Below the pieces are notes generated by a model. The model saw only the letters and a list, made by a program, of their open reading frames with translations. It was not told where the DNA came from and searched no databases. A stretch of DNA of 64,000 bases from Rutstroemia sp. NJR-2017a BVV2 (taxonomy: Eukaryota > Ascomycota > Leotiomycetes > Helotiales > Rutstroemiaceae). The translations under genes and the position numbers were made by a program. The stretch covers positions 186,001-250,000 of the forward strand of contig NJPS01000008.1 of the NCBI GenBank assembly GCA_002946415.1, read 5' to 3'. Positions 1 through 10,119 of the stretch are shown piece by piece. Each line of letters opens with the position of its first letter. Within the stretch, counting starts at the first letter, position 1.

Positions 1-777
1 TCAAGGGCAGCAGGAGCGTGGCAAGTCGTCGGCTTTTATTACGCGTATCGGATCATGATCGATGCATACGGCGTCGATGGAAATAAATACATCGCCGCAG
101 ACGCTCGAGGATCGCTTCCGGATAACAGTTGCACTATGGACGAGTTTGCCAAATACATTTTTGAGCCGCATGATATGGAAGGGTGGTCGGATGTGCTGAT
201 AGGATCGTCAGTTGCACCAGACCCGGTGGACTTTGCTGCAATTGAAAAGTCAGCATGGAAAACAGAAAGTCTCTATATTCCTCAGAACCTTCTCCCGGAG
301 CTGTACGACCCATCAAGGCCGAAAGTTTTTCCAAAATTTGACGCGCAGGTTAACAGCATGAACAAGTATGTTCAGCAAGCCCGAACAGCGATGTACGATA
401 ATGGAGTTACGGAAGCCGCCATGGCCGCCAAACCCGAGTTTAAGAACTTGAAGACGGCTCTTATTGGAATATCACAAATGCGGAGAAAAGACATAAATGT
501 CGACCTCGACAATATTGTTACTAACCTGAAACAGCGTGGCATTATTGCTGTCAAGGAACAGGTTACTGCGATAGATGGGACGACTTTCTATCAACTCGAC
601 TCGGCTGCAACAGTAGAGGCAACAATAAACAATCCGGACAACAATTTTAAAACATTTTCTGTGGGCAAACTCGACAATGTTATATTGAATACATCCGGTT
701 CTATAAAGAGGCATCTGCCGGCGATCCAAAACCTGGACAAGTGGGTGAGCGATCTTAAAACTGCCTTACAATGTTGA
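1..777 (+). CDS. 3' end of an unrecognised protein gene (5' truncated by window edge)
   Basis: The frame is open from base 1 to a TGA ending at 777, so about 258 C-terminal residues are visible and the true start lies upstream. I do not recognise the family. The visible part begins with an aromatic, weakly hydrophobic stretch (VVGFYYAYRIMIDAYG), followed by a mixed polar region with three cysteines and no clear domain motif. No membrane segment is convincing. The ATG at 55 is internal and is unlikely to be the real start, because the residues before it continue in frame without a stop or an obvious acceptor. It could be the tail of a secreted or surface protein, but this is a guess. The coding status rests on the length of the frame and its balanced composition. 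Confidence 0.6.
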   Translation, partial: SRAAGAWQVVGFYYAYRIMIDAYGVDGNKYIAADARGSLPDNSCTMDEFAKYIFEPHDMEGWSDVLIGSSVAPDPVDFAAIEKSAWKTESLYIPQNLLPELYDPSRPKVFPKFDAQVNSMNKYVQQARTAMYDNGVTEAAMAAKPEFKNLKTALIGISQMRRKDINVDLDNIVTNLKQRGIIAVKEQVTAIDGTTFYQLDSAATVEATINNPDNNFKTFSVGKLDNVILNTSGSIKRHLPAIQNLDKWVSDLKTALQC

Positions 778-1999
778 TCGGGGAACTCGGGTGTAAATTC
801 CAGACACAGACGTGCGTGGAGAGATGTGTAGTTTTACTATGAAGACTTTTGTTATTTTTGTATCTAGACGTTCGCTGGGGTTGTCGAGAATGGTAATATC
901 AAACTATGGAAGACAGTTCAGTTCATCTAAATCTCTCTTGTCTTCTTTTTATTCTTTCGTGACTTTTCGACGTCAATTATTCGACATCGCGTCAGGTTGT
1001 GGAAGTAAGCGCGACCTGGAGGATAATTAGCGTCTAGTCAGCCCCCGAAACTAACCCCGCACTCGCCTATTTCAGCGACTTCACGCTACGTAAGAACGTT
1101 ATCCCTTATTTTGACTCACGTTCATTACGCGCCTCAATCCGTATTTGCGTTCAAATGTACACTAAAACTCGCATCGATAGCCATTCCTTTGGCCTGTGTC
1201 CATTATGAGCACAGAAATACGGAAAAATAATCTGTGAGAGGAGTCCGACCGCGATCAATCAAGTGACCTTCCGGCTAGTTTGTGCTGCTGCACCATGCAA
1301 TGTAGTAGTTCAAGGATTAGCAGAACGTAATATGGTGGCTGGTTTGACGATTCCATTGTCCTCGCTCACCAAAAGCAGTTACAATTTTCCATTAAAGTAA
1401 AAGGCCCGGCCCTCAGCAACGTTCAATCACGAACAAGGCATTACAGACAATGGCTACCCTGCACTTTCAATTTCGTGTAACATCACCATATCTGGGGCTT
1501 ACAGAGTAATGAACATCCCTCGCAACACGCTTTTGAAGCTCTCAGGGTGAGAATTAGCGTTATGCTTCAAAAACATTTCCGAGAAGCAAATGAATTCAGC
1601 TGCTTTTATGATCATAACACTTGTGTTCAGACGGCGATAGCCACACGTGACTTCAAGGTATCTGAACAGACTTGTTTTCAGATCACTAAGCTTCCATTCC
1701 AAACCACCAATCACGTACTGTCGTTTGGATTCGGCCGTTCCAAAATATCACAAAGTGAAATCGGATCTCAGAGAAGTCAATCGAATCTTAGCGGGAAGTC
1801 AATCGAGCAAACTGACGAGTTTGGTTTCGCGATCGGAAATACTGTCGTCACTGCGACGCTACAAGGTTAGTATCCTAGCGCATGTAACATATTATTACCA
1901 ACCTCAACATTAACTTCCCCACAAGGCTACAATCTCAACTCCAGCATTCGTGTCGAACCAACCGTCTTCGATTCTTCACCCCAAAGTGAAGCAATCACC
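778..1999. other. intergenic region, no gene seen
   Basis: This holds only short overlapping frames in several phases, none with recognisable motifs. It should contain the 3' UTR of the gene ending at 777 and the promoter of the gene starting at 2000. No repeat, tRNA or transposon was recognised. Confidence 0.5.
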
Positions 2000-2398
2000 A
2001 TGCTCGGAAAACTACTCCTCACCCTCTCCGCCGCCGGCCAAGCATTCGGCTCCTTCTTCGCTGACTTCAACGAGACCCACGTTTACAATCCGCGCTGGCC
2101 TCCTCATGCCAAGTTCCACAACGGACAAACAATATCCATGGGCGTCGGCCTTGCTCTCACGACTCTCTACTATACGTACCGACGAACGGCATCTAAGGCC
2201 GCCGCAGACGACTCCCTGTTCACGGCTGCGATAGTCGGCTCGTTGTACTGGATCACAGGGTTATCTGCAATCCTGTATCCTGGGACGAAAGGGATGGATC
2301 CGGAGTTTGGGGAGGGCTTTCCACAGGGAATTGTGTTCCCAGCTTTCATGACGCTTGCGTGGGCGGGATGGTGGTTGGAGACGAAGGTGTTGGCATGA
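2000..2398 (+). CDS. small integral membrane protein (DUF6640-like)
   Basis: A single-exon gene of 132 residues. It starts with a hydrophobic N-terminus (MLGKLLLTLSAAGQAFGSFF, possible signal anchor). Further hydrophobic segments lie around residues 48-60, 73-90 and 112-130, giving three to four membrane spans. The pattern of a short loop with N-E-T-H, a PPHAKFH segment, and a final F-P-A-F-M-T-L-A-W span resembles the small fungal membrane family DUF6640, whose function is unknown. That assignment is from memory of the family and was not searched. The ATG at 2000 is preceded by a pyrimidine-rich, CA-containing leader typical of fungal starts. It has no functional partner nearby. A general membrane or lipid-related role is possible but nothing in the sequence shows it. 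Confidence 0.75.
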   Translation: MLGKLLLTLSAAGQAFGSFFADFNETHVYNPRWPPHAKFHNGQTISMGVGLALTTLYYTYRRTASKAAADDSLFTAAIVGSLYWITGLSAILYPGTKGMDPEFGEGFPQGIVFPAFMTLAWAGWWLETKVLA

Positions 2399-3031
2399 GG
2401 TGCGCTGGGTATGCTGTGTGTCATGTGATTTCGGACAAGGTTATTTATGTTGTCAAGATTTGCGAGACTTTTTTCGGGCTGTCGGGCTGTCGGGTTATAG
2501 CTGTAATGTATCGGCTAGATGGCGAAAATCAACTTCTCGCTACTTTATATCCTCTATAAGACATAGTGGTTCATGATGTGGGTCCCCCACTCTACTTCCT
2601 CACGCGCCCAAACTCCACCTGGTGATGCACAAACACGCCTATTCGGGCAATATCCCTACATCTGTTGTTACCACCGCGCAAGTAGTATCGCCCTACCTTG
2701 TGATATTCCCGGGGAGCGACATTTTATCTATTTGCAAGAAGCCTTTTCCCCATTTATATTTGCATTGATCGCCAGCTTGTTCCGCGTTCGCGGGGTCTAG
2801 CCAAGCGGCTTGCTTTATCGCTGGGAGCCTACTGTTTAGGCAGAAGTTGTATCAAATACTGTATAGCTAGTGTTTGTATATTACAGACTGCTCCAAGCAG
2901 AGCTAACGTAGCTCATCTCTTAGTTTCTCTTCAGTGTCTTCACCTAGAACCAATATCAACTCGCACGATTATATGGATATAGACATCTCTACGCAAAATA
3001 ACATATTCTTGAGCGCCCGCGGAGCTTTAAC
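2399..3031. other. intergenic region, no gene seen
   Basis: No supported coding frame. A stretch near 2797-2830 looks superficially like a tRNA D-arm, but no matching acceptor or T-arm follows it. Confidence 0.5.
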
Positions 3032-4216
3032 ATGAGGCCGACGAATGTGGAAATGAACCCTCGAAGAAGACTCCGAAATCGACTTGATGGTTGCCAAATA
3101 ACATGGGAAATAACTGCACTTTTCATCCTACTTATGCCATTCACCTTGCCGATAGTGGCGGACGTTGGTTGGGCTAAACTTCGAAACGCCATTTCAGATC
3201 TCAAGGATGATATTATGCATCGAAGTTCGGTGGCCAAGGAAGATGAATACCAGCGGTTGAGATCAAGTGGTATCCCCGAGCCGCTTCCGTTGGTGAGGCC
3301 ACGAGCACTCTCATTTCTGGCGTCAGAAATGGTGTCTGATGGGAAGAAAAAGGTTGGGGAAGTTATGGAAGCCGTGGAAGCCGTCAAACCCGTGGAATGC
3401 CTTCAAAAGCATGTGGATATCTTGTCCGAGACCTCACTGTTGTTGCAGTTGCCAACCGAAATACGATGGGAGATATGGAAACTCGTTCTAGGGGAACACA
3501 GCTTTTCGATCTTTCGTCATCGGGGTCGTGTGGTTCATCTACAGCAAGGAGAATTGGATTTGCAGGCACTGGAGTTCCACGAAGCTTGGCCGTATCCCTA
3601 TGTCATCTTCGAGCAACGAAAGGTGTTGACAGCACTGATGAAGACGTGTCGATTGATGTTAGTTTCCACACCTGATTGTAACACACCATGCTTATACATC
3701 GATAGTTATTCAGAATCTAAGGATGTGTTATATAAGAACAATACATTCTGCCTTTGGCAGAACGACACACTTTTCGATCTTCAGTCCACCATTCTCCCTC
3801 AGAGATTCAACAGCATCCGCAAGTTGGAACTTCATTGGCATTTCCGTGATGATCAGACGTTCGCTCGAGACGCGTGCGGAGAATATGAGAAGGAGATAGA
3901 CGCACCGTGGGGTGTACAAACATGGCGGGATGCGTGCAAGATACTGGAGTCTATGCAGGGATTGGATGACCTCACTGTTATCGTTAGAGGAACTTTCCTC
4001 TACGAATATCACATTTTGGACATGCTGCAGCATCTAAGAAAAGTCAAGGTCAAAAGCCAGAAGTTTCGTGTCAGAGTTCCTTGGCCAAGAGTAAGGTCAC
4101 TGATGTACTGCGAGGATGTGGATAGAACGATGGAGAAGGAAGACCTTCAATTTCAGGTCTGGAGACCGTCGAAACCACTTCCAGAGTTTGGTGGGATTGA
4201 TTTGTACACGATTTAG
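3032..4216 (+). CDS. DUF7730 / F-box-like protein
   Basis: The raw frame is open for 394 codons, but a 48-bp in-frame intron at 3658-3705 (GTTAGT...GATAG) fits better. Removing it restores the continuous family signature CRLIYSESKDVLYKNNTF, giving exons 3032-3657 and 3706-4216 and a protein of 378 residues. An N-terminal hydrophobic segment (about residues 26-45, ALFILLMPFTLPIVADVGW) suggests a membrane anchor. The F-box-like start LLQLPTEIRWEIWKLVLG lies near residue 137. The middle part (lineage-typical CR.IY.E....LY..NTF) matches the large Pezizomycotina group annotated DUF7730, which is often predicted to act as ubiquitin-ligase substrate adaptors; that role is inference. The C-terminus has no known domain. 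The protein belongs to a rapidly expanding family, so orthology cannot be set from sequence alone. Confidence 0.8.
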   Translation: MRPTNVEMNPRRRLRNRLDGCQITWEITALFILLMPFTLPIVADVGWAKLRNAISDLKDDIMHRSSVAKEDEYQRLRSSGIPEPLPLVRPRALSFLASEMVSDGKKKVGEVMEAVEAVKPVECLQKHVDILSETSLLLQLPTEIRWEIWKLVLGEHSFSIFRHRGRVVHLQQGELDLQALEFHEAWPYPYVIFEQRKVLTALMKTCRLMLVSTPDCNTPCLYIDSYSESKDVLYKNNTFCLWQNDTLFDLQSTILPQRFNSIRKLELHWHFRDDQTFARDACGEYEKEIDAPWGVQTWRDACKILESMQGLDDLTVIVRGTFLYEYHILDMLQHLRKVKVKSQKFRVRVPWPRVRSLMYCEDVDRTMEKEDLQFQVWRPSKPLPEFGGIDLYTI

Positions 4217-4507
4217 ATCTTGGGGAACTGCCAGCAGCTAACCTAATTCCTCCGCCAAATCATTCGCCGCTCAATCGTGATCACCTCTTCCTTCTTCCCA
4301 CACGCATTCATTTTTCTCTTTTCCAGGAATAGGCGTACTTCTATCTGGATGCTCTTCATGTTTGGGAGGCATGATAGGCCCTCCACTGCTGGATCTAGAA
4401 AGTCGAGGCGGACCATCTGTTGCAAGGATCACCATTCTCCGAGTGTTCGAATGATGTCTCTTCGATTTTTGGCCTATATATACCAGTTAATTTCATATCC
4501 CGTATGA

Positions 4508-5925
4508 TTATGAGGTGGATATTCTCACAGGCGGCGTCTTGCGTGAGTTTGGAGCAAGTTTTAATTTGTTGGGTGCGATGGGAATAGTGTGTAGGTCGAC
4601 CTCAACATTACTTTGAACGATTCTTTCCCAGACTTGATGAGCCTTTCTGATGTCATAGCCTGCCTAAGTTAAATTAGCATTTTCGGTGCGAAATGGTACA
4701 GCAATTTCGGAGAATTCGACTAGAAGATGAACATCTGCTGAATGTTTTTCAGAAAAACCAATTGCAAGAATGTTGACTAACCCGGTGCATAAGGTTTAAT
4801 CCTAGAATGTCCGCTTCAATAGAGATGATTTCCAACAGAGGAGTCATCACAGCTGTGAAAACGGTAGTTCTGGAGGGGAGATAGAGCGAATCGACCAGCG
4901 TTAATGTGGCTTTGACTTCCGTGTCATGATGAAGTAGTGCATGGGACAGTGCAGAGCTCAACAATGTAGCCAAACCTGTTTCGTTCCGACAAATCGATAG
5001 GATGCCAGTATAGACGTAGATATTGCCTCTTTCAGATACATCTATCCTCATTTAGCCTTACCAAAATAATTAGAAGAAGTGGCTTTGTAAATGAGTATGG
5101 GAACCTACCTGGAGCGTCAACTACCATCAACCTCCATTTTGGCTGTGGAGCGTGGCCATACTTGCAGACAGCAAGAATTCTCTAAAGTACTCTATCTACG
5201 TCTTTGGTAATGGGGTCCTCCGGCGAGAGTAGCCTTGGCTTTAGAAATAAAGCACACAGCTCCTCCATTTGTAAATCTTGAAGAGTGAAGTTAGAGCCCT
5301 CAGCAATAATACGTGGTCTAGACCATCGTTTTGGCCCATCTGTCTGCAATTTCTGTATCTGCGATGCTATTGGCGCAGCTTGTTGCATGTCCGAAGGGAA
5401 TGGTATCAGAAGTACTAAAAGTAAGAGCAATACCGTCATATCACTTTTATGTGGTTGATTTGCGACCTCCCGTAGATATGGGGTCATGCAATTGTCTCGC
5501 GGATACACAATAGCATCGCGATAAGCCCCTATATCATCTTTGTCTTCGGAAACGCACGATAATGATTCATCGATGAATATCCGTTGTTCATTCACGTACC
5601 CCCATCGAGTGCCTGGTGTTGAATTCTTACCGTGGAATGCTTCCCATATCAATCTATGACGGACCATCATGACTCTCAATTCCATGCTCTCTGGATTATG
5701 CGGAAGAAATGCTCGTTTCCAAGAGCTCTGTACGATAGGATCGGTGTTGATGTATGATTGCCCGGAGAACTTCGGATGATAATGGCGAGTATGGAATTTC
5801 AGTAGAGGGGGCGCAAGGCCATGGAGAAGTCGGGAACGAGTATTCAGGGATTTGAGTATGTCTAGGGGAATGCATTTGTGAGAAATCATCTTGTTGAGTC
5901 GTGTTGCTAGCTGCCAAACCCTCAA
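4508..5925 (-). pseudogene. decayed M48 (OMA1-like) metallopeptidase gene
   Basis: Minus-strand blocks carry recognisable M48 peptidase sequence. From 5925 a frame runs to ...LLSPEDPITKDVDRVL, then meets an in-frame TAG (5182-5184), and the same frame continues as RILAVCKYGHAPQPKWRLMV. After an intron near 5050-5110 comes GNIYVYTGILSICRNETGL, then a position where the zinc motif HExxH should be. Here it reads S-A-L-S-H, so the first histidine and the catalytic glutamate are both gone. The EAD zinc-ligand motif (IEADILGLNLMHR) survives. A clean 118-bp intron (4664-4781, GTTAGT...CTTAG) joins LMHR to AGYDIRKAHQVWERIV, and the frame stops with TAA at 4508. An overlapping frame at 5696-6142 may hold the old 5' exon, but I could not join it. 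The family is mitochondrial or membrane-associated proteases. This copy looks inactive because of one nonsense codon plus loss of two active-site residues. Confidence 0.75.
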
Positions 5926-6213
5926 GCGAAATACAGCAAGATGTGTCGTTCAAAAGACGCTCGACAATAGAAGTCAAAAAATAACAGTGCCAGTTCGGTA
6001 GTTTCGTGAAATTCCTTGGTGGTGGCTTGCTCGCTGAACGGAGGGATAACACGCGTCGAAATGACTTGTCGTATTCGTAATCCATTGTTTCCGCGACACC
6101 GTTCGAGGCAAAAGCAATTCTTAGACTACTTCTAGAAAACACAGCAGTGGATTTAAAGAAGCTGGAATAACCACAAGGATATTACCACTTCGTCTTAGAT
6201 CATGTGAAATGCA

Positions 6214-6987
6214 TTATGCAATTGTTCCTGCTTCTGCAGCGGCCTTCAACCATGTCTCCCTCTCCTGCAATTCTTCGAACCACTTGTCCACATTCGGATA
6301 TTTGGAGAATACCTCTTTCCATTTGCCTGCCTTCAAGGCGGCACCATTGGGTAGGTGAAATAGATCAGCCAAGGTCAGTTCATCTCCTGCAATATATTTC
6401 TGTGTAGCCAAAATCTTGTCATAAAAGGCCAGAACTGTATCAAGATCAAATTCCGCTTGTGCGACTCTTGCTTCATCTAGGACACCAAGGCCTTTCATTC
6501 TAGACAGGATGAGCAACGGTTATCAAAACTAGACGGACAGCTGGATAAGGCAAGGCAAGAGTGTACTTACGGTTTGATGATAAGCTCTGTTCCTATGGTC
6601 TCAGCCGCTGCAGCGAAATAGCTTTGCTCAACCGAACAAGCTTGTTCAAAGCGAGCATAGGCCTCGTTATCGCCCTCCGGGATGAGTTTCTTGCCGGAAG
6701 AATACTTTCTAAAGAGGAGATATCAGATGTGCGCTAAAATACGCGGACGAACGATTTCAGAATCACCTGGCAAGATACCTGCAGATAGCTCTGCTTTCAA
6801 ACATCACGAACCCGTCATCATCCAATACGGGCACCTTTCCAAAGGGCTGCAGCTTCTTGTATTCTTTGTTCTTGTGCTCTCCTTTTGAGATATCAATAAG
6901 GATCAATTCGTACGGCAACTCATTTTCCAGGATGGTGACCAACACGCGGGATGTGGACATGGCCGAACCATAAAGTTTGAGGACCAT
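6214..6987 (-). CDS. glutathione S-transferase (phi-like)
   Basis: Three exons on the minus strand: 6767-6987, 6571-6708 and 6214-6499, with introns of 58 and 71 bp. The coding sum of 645 nt gives 214 residues, the usual GST length. The N-terminal thioredoxin-fold domain starts MVLKLYGSAMSTSRV, with a Ser in the position used for glutathione activation in phi-class enzymes. The glutathione site follows with GKVPVLDDDG (cis-Pro) and ESRAI. The all-helical C-terminal domain contains the typical ILATQKYIAGDELTLADLFH near residue 150. The expected activity is conjugation of glutathione to electrophiles or peroxides in the cytosol. It stands alone, without a neighbouring biosynthetic gene. The closest named group is fungal phi/GTE-like GST; subclass placement is inference. 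Confidence 0.92.
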
Positions 6988-8174
6988 GTTTACCGTCGCA
7001 GTTTGGAATGAGGCGATCAGAGATTATTGGAATTGGGAGTATTCTCCTGAAAGCCTTCCAACTAAATGGTAGCAAAGTGACGGATATATAGGTTCTTGAT
7101 AACGTTTCTCCGCCGTCGCCGTCGGAGGTACTTCTTGTCACGACCCCTGCCATCTGCATCTGAGCTCGCGACCTCCGTAAAAGTCGGCCCATCAAGGCCA
7201 AAACATTCAGAAACCTGACATGCTAGTATTCTATACTCCATTGTGATTTATTCTTAAATCAGAAACCTCAATTTTAGTTGTTATGTATACTTGGCGTAAT
7301 CCTATATTTTGTTATACGAGCTATTCGGAGGTCTCGTCGTAATGAGGGTGTGGGGGCGGGGGAGGCGCGTATTGACTCAAATTTCCAACATCAAGGACGT
7401 TGAACGAGTCTCCAGATTGGTGGAAGTGCACGTGAGTAACGTACGGCCCAGGAGCGTATTGTATGCTGCGTTCATGGCATGAACTTAAGGCAGTCGTGGA
7501 GAATTCCAGGCACCTTAAATAATGGTGAGCTATGCTCTTCCTCCGTAATCATTTACTCCGATTCACATCACATAATGATACGCGGGAATATCCAAGGTTG
7601 CAAGAATATCGGTGGAGCAGCACTGCTTGCTCTTAGAGATCGCTATTTGAATATTAGCCAGCATCTGGTATGATATACAAAGGTGTATACACGTTGGTAC
7701 TCATACGAAGCAATCGCTGCAAGGAATTGATGAGCAACGAGCGTAGGACGAGCATGAGTAACCGCATGCTGGATATTGTGCATCAGAAGTTCATATCCAA
7801 GAGTCCCTGATGTGAGAATTCAATTGTGTTATAGGCTGGAAATTTTTAAGATGTTGTTGGTGTAGTGCTTCCGTATTGAAAAGACCGAGATTCGCAGATA
7901 AGCAGACCCGTCCGGATTTACCGGAGCCGGCTCGGATCCGAATCAAAGGAAAGCCGGGCCCCTCTGCCCTCGCAACTCTACATCAGCTGCTTTATGTTAC
8001 TTAGTATAAAGGGTTCTGGAAATAATTATTTGGGATAGTATTCTCTACTTCCAATTATCCAGTGCAATTTCCTCAATTTCCCACAACCCACTATCCACAT
8101 CCACATCTACGTACCCTACAACTACACATCTCAACTCCCTCCCAACCTCCACAACAACCTCCAAACTCTTCAAA
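6988..8174. other. intergenic region between divergent genes
   Basis: It lies between the GST (leftward) and the NmrA-like gene (rightward), so it should carry both promoters. The bases just before 8175 are strongly C/A-rich and pyrimidine-biased, as in many fungal 5' UTRs. No coding frame with motifs and no repeat family was recognised. Confidence 0.5.
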
Positions 8175-8888
8175 ATGCATTTCCTCATTCTCGGCGCCTC
8201 AGGCCGAACCGGTAGTCTTCTCGTCACCGAAGCTCTCTCCAAAAGTTCGTCCCCCTTACCCCCCTATTTCCCTTCCTCGCTAACCCCTACCGCAGACCAC
8301 ACCGTCACAGCACTCGCCCGCAACCCCGCATCCATCACCCCCCAATCCGGCTTAACAGTAATCAAAGGCTCACCCCTCGAGCCCTCCGATCTCCGCTCCG
8401 CATTCTCAGCCGAAAAAGTCGACGCCGTCCTCGTCACCCTGTCCTCCGCCCGCGCATCGGACAGCCCGTTCGCCGCATCCACATCACCTGCAAATTTCCT
8501 CGAGAATTGCATCGGCAATATTCTGCAGGTAATGAAAGAGTTTGATGTCAAGAGGATAGTGTATATGTCTGCGTTTGGCGTGGGGAAGTCGAATGTGAAT
8601 CTGTGGTGTCCGATGAGGATTATGATTAATAAGTCGACGATGGGGATGGTGGGGTTTAGGGATCATAATGAAGCGGAGGGGAAGTTGAGGGAGAGTGGGT
8701 TGGAATGGGCGGTGGTTAGGCCGGCGATGTTGAAAGAGGGGGAGGGGAAGAAGGTTTTGGAGATGGGGGAGGAGGGGAAGGGGATGGGGTATTTGCCGGG
8801 GGTTACGAGGGAGAGTGTGGTGAGGTGGATGGTGGAGACGGCAGAGAGCGTTAATTGGGAGAGTAGGACTGTTGTGATATGTAATTAG
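8175..8888 (+). CDS. NAD(P)-binding NmrA-like reductase
   Basis: The frame is open throughout, but a 51-bp in-frame intron at 8245-8295 (GTTCGT...CTAAC...CGCAG) is supported. Splicing turns a low-complexity proline run into ALSKNHTVTALARNP, the standard second strand of this fold. Exons are 8175-8244 and 8296-8888, giving 220 residues. The Rossmann motif GASGRTG is at residues 7-13. A GSPLEPSDLRSAF segment corresponds to the second nucleotide-facing turn, and KRIVYMSAFGVG carries the Ser of the atypical SDR active-site region. The family covers NAD(P)H-binding proteins used as redox sensors or isoflavone-reductase-like enzymes; the substrate cannot be told. The first half of the coding strand is C-rich and the second half strikingly G-rich, which creates a spurious long antisense frame at 8484-8912. 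Confidence 0.88.
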   Translation: MHFLILGASGRTGSLLVTEALSKSSSPLPPYFPSSLTPTADHTVTALARNPASITPQSGLTVIKGSPLEPSDLRSAFSAEKVDAVLVTLSSARASDSPFAASTSPANFLENCIGNILQVMKEFDVKRIVYMSAFGVGKSNVNLWCPMRIMINKSTMGMVGFRDHNEAEGKLRESGLEWAVVRPAMLKEGEGKKVLEMGEEGKGMGYLPGVTRESVVRWMVETAESVNWESRTVVICN

Positions 8889-9039
8889 ATTAGGTGAGGT
8901 TGAGTCTTGCAACAGAACTAAAGGCGTTGGGTATTTTTGGGGTTGGACTAGATCACCACATTTTCTCGGATTAATTGGAGTGTAATACGAACTTCATTTT
9001 CTGCTATGGCCGCATTCCAATTTCATATTTTACACCATA

Positions 9040-10011
9040 TCAAGGCTCTATCTTGATCTTTCCCTCATCATCATAGAAGATCTCCCTAACCTTCACACAC
9101 CTCAAATGGTTCTTCCCACCACTCAATGACGAATCATGGTAAAACAGCCACCACTTGCCCTTGAACTCCACAATCGAATGATGCGTTGTCCATCCCACTA
9201 CCGGCTCCAAGATCCTTCCCCCATACGTAAACGGACCCATTGGCTTATCTCCAATAGCATAACACAAATAATGTGTATCACCCGTCGAATACGAGAGGTA
9301 GTATTTCCCCTTGTATTTATGCATCCAGGCAGCCTCGAAGAATCTCCTATCATGATCCGCAGCTTTGATCTTCTCGCCTGATTCATCCAGAATGGAGATC
9401 TCGTGCACAGGGGTGTCGAGAGAATGCATATCCTCGCTTAACTTGGCAACTCGTGGCCCAAGTGCTGGACCTTCGCTGGGCTCCATTGTGTCATACTTTT
9501 CTCTCTCAAACTTCTCGTGCTGGTTGCCCCAACATTGAAGTTGTCCGCCCCAGATCCCACCGAAATATAGATAGGCTTCGCCGTCTTCGTCGACGAAACT
9601 GCACGGGTCGATACTGTAGCTTCCCTTGATGGGTTCTTTGGCAGCGGTAAATGGGCCTTCTGGCTTATCACCCTCAGCTACCCCGATACGGAAGATACCA
9701 TCGTGGTCGCGAGCGGGAAAGTAAAGATAGTACTTTCCATTTTTGGTGCAAGCGTCAGGTGCCCAGAGTTGTTTGGACACCCATGGCACTGAATCTTTTG
9801 AAAGGACTACTCCGTGATCGGTGACAGGACCAGGGATTGACGGCATAGAGAAGACATGGTAATCATCCATGGCATACTGGTCTCCATTGTCGTTGTCCTG
9901 AATGTCTGTCGGGATGTCATGTGAGGGGTAAATGTAGAGGGTATCGTTGAAGACATTGGCCGACGGATCGGCCGTGTAGATGTGAGTAATGAGGGGTTCT
10001 TTGTCTGACAT
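9040..10011 (-). CDS. GH43 family glycoside hydrolase (xylosidase/arabinofuranosidase type)
   Basis: A single-exon gene of 323 residues. The five-bladed propeller signature of GH43 is clear. The catalytic base Asp is in YTADPSANVF (D15), the pKa-tuning Asp in YSIDPCSF (D135), and the acid Glu in RRFFEAAWMHK (E226). Conserved blade motifs are APDACTKNGKYYLYF, DGEAYLYFGG and KYYLSYSTG. There is no signal peptide, so the enzyme should act inside the cell, probably on short arabino- or xylo-oligosaccharides imported from outside. The length matches a catalytic domain alone, with no binding module. The subfamily cannot be fixed by eye. CreA-like sites lie about 92-108 bp upstream of the start, consistent with carbon repression of a sugar-processing enzyme. 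Confidence 0.93.
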   Translation of the reverse strand: MSDKEPLITHIYTADPSANVFNDTLYIYPSHDIPTDIQDNDNGDQYAMDDYHVFSMPSIPGPVTDHGVVLSKDSVPWVSKQLWAPDACTKNGKYYLYFPARDHDGIFRIGVAEGDKPEGPFTAAKEPIKGSYSIDPCSFVDEDGEAYLYFGGIWGGQLQCWGNQHEKFEREKYDTMEPSEGPALGPRVAKLSEDMHSLDTPVHEISILDESGEKIKAADHDRRFFEAAWMHKYKGKYYLSYSTGDTHYLCYAIGDKPMGPFTYGGRILEPVVGWTTHHSIVEFKGKWWLFYHDSSLSGGKNHLRCVKVREIFYDDEGKIKIEP

Positions 10012-10102
10012 TTTGCGTATTTCAAAGTTTTACTTTGAAAATGGGAGAAAGTATGGTAACTGAATGTGACTGCGAACGATATAAACTATATGTAGGGCGC
10101 TG

Positions 10103-10119
10103 CTGGGGGGTATGTGGGG
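10103..10119 (+). promoter_or_regulatory. two adjacent CreA-like sites upstream of GH43
   Basis: CTGGGG (10103-10108) and GTGGGG (10114-10119) both fit the SYGGRG consensus of the fungal carbon repressor CreA/Mig1. They sit 92-108 bp before the GH43 start, which reads leftward from 10011, beside a TATA-like A/T patch near 10080-10092. Closely paired CreA sites are typical of functional repression sites, but the motif is short and occurs by chance. Confidence 0.4.

Noticed and set aside
2797..2830. tRNA-like start (GGGGTCTAGCCAAGCGGC)
   Set aside because: It resembles the acceptor and D-arm of a tRNA, but no T-arm (GTTCRANYC) or complementary 3' acceptor follows within 100 bases.
8484..8912. 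142-codon antisense frame opposite the NmrA-like gene
   Set aside because: It is a shadow caused by the G-rich coding strand; its protein is His/Pro/Leu-biased and has no domain.
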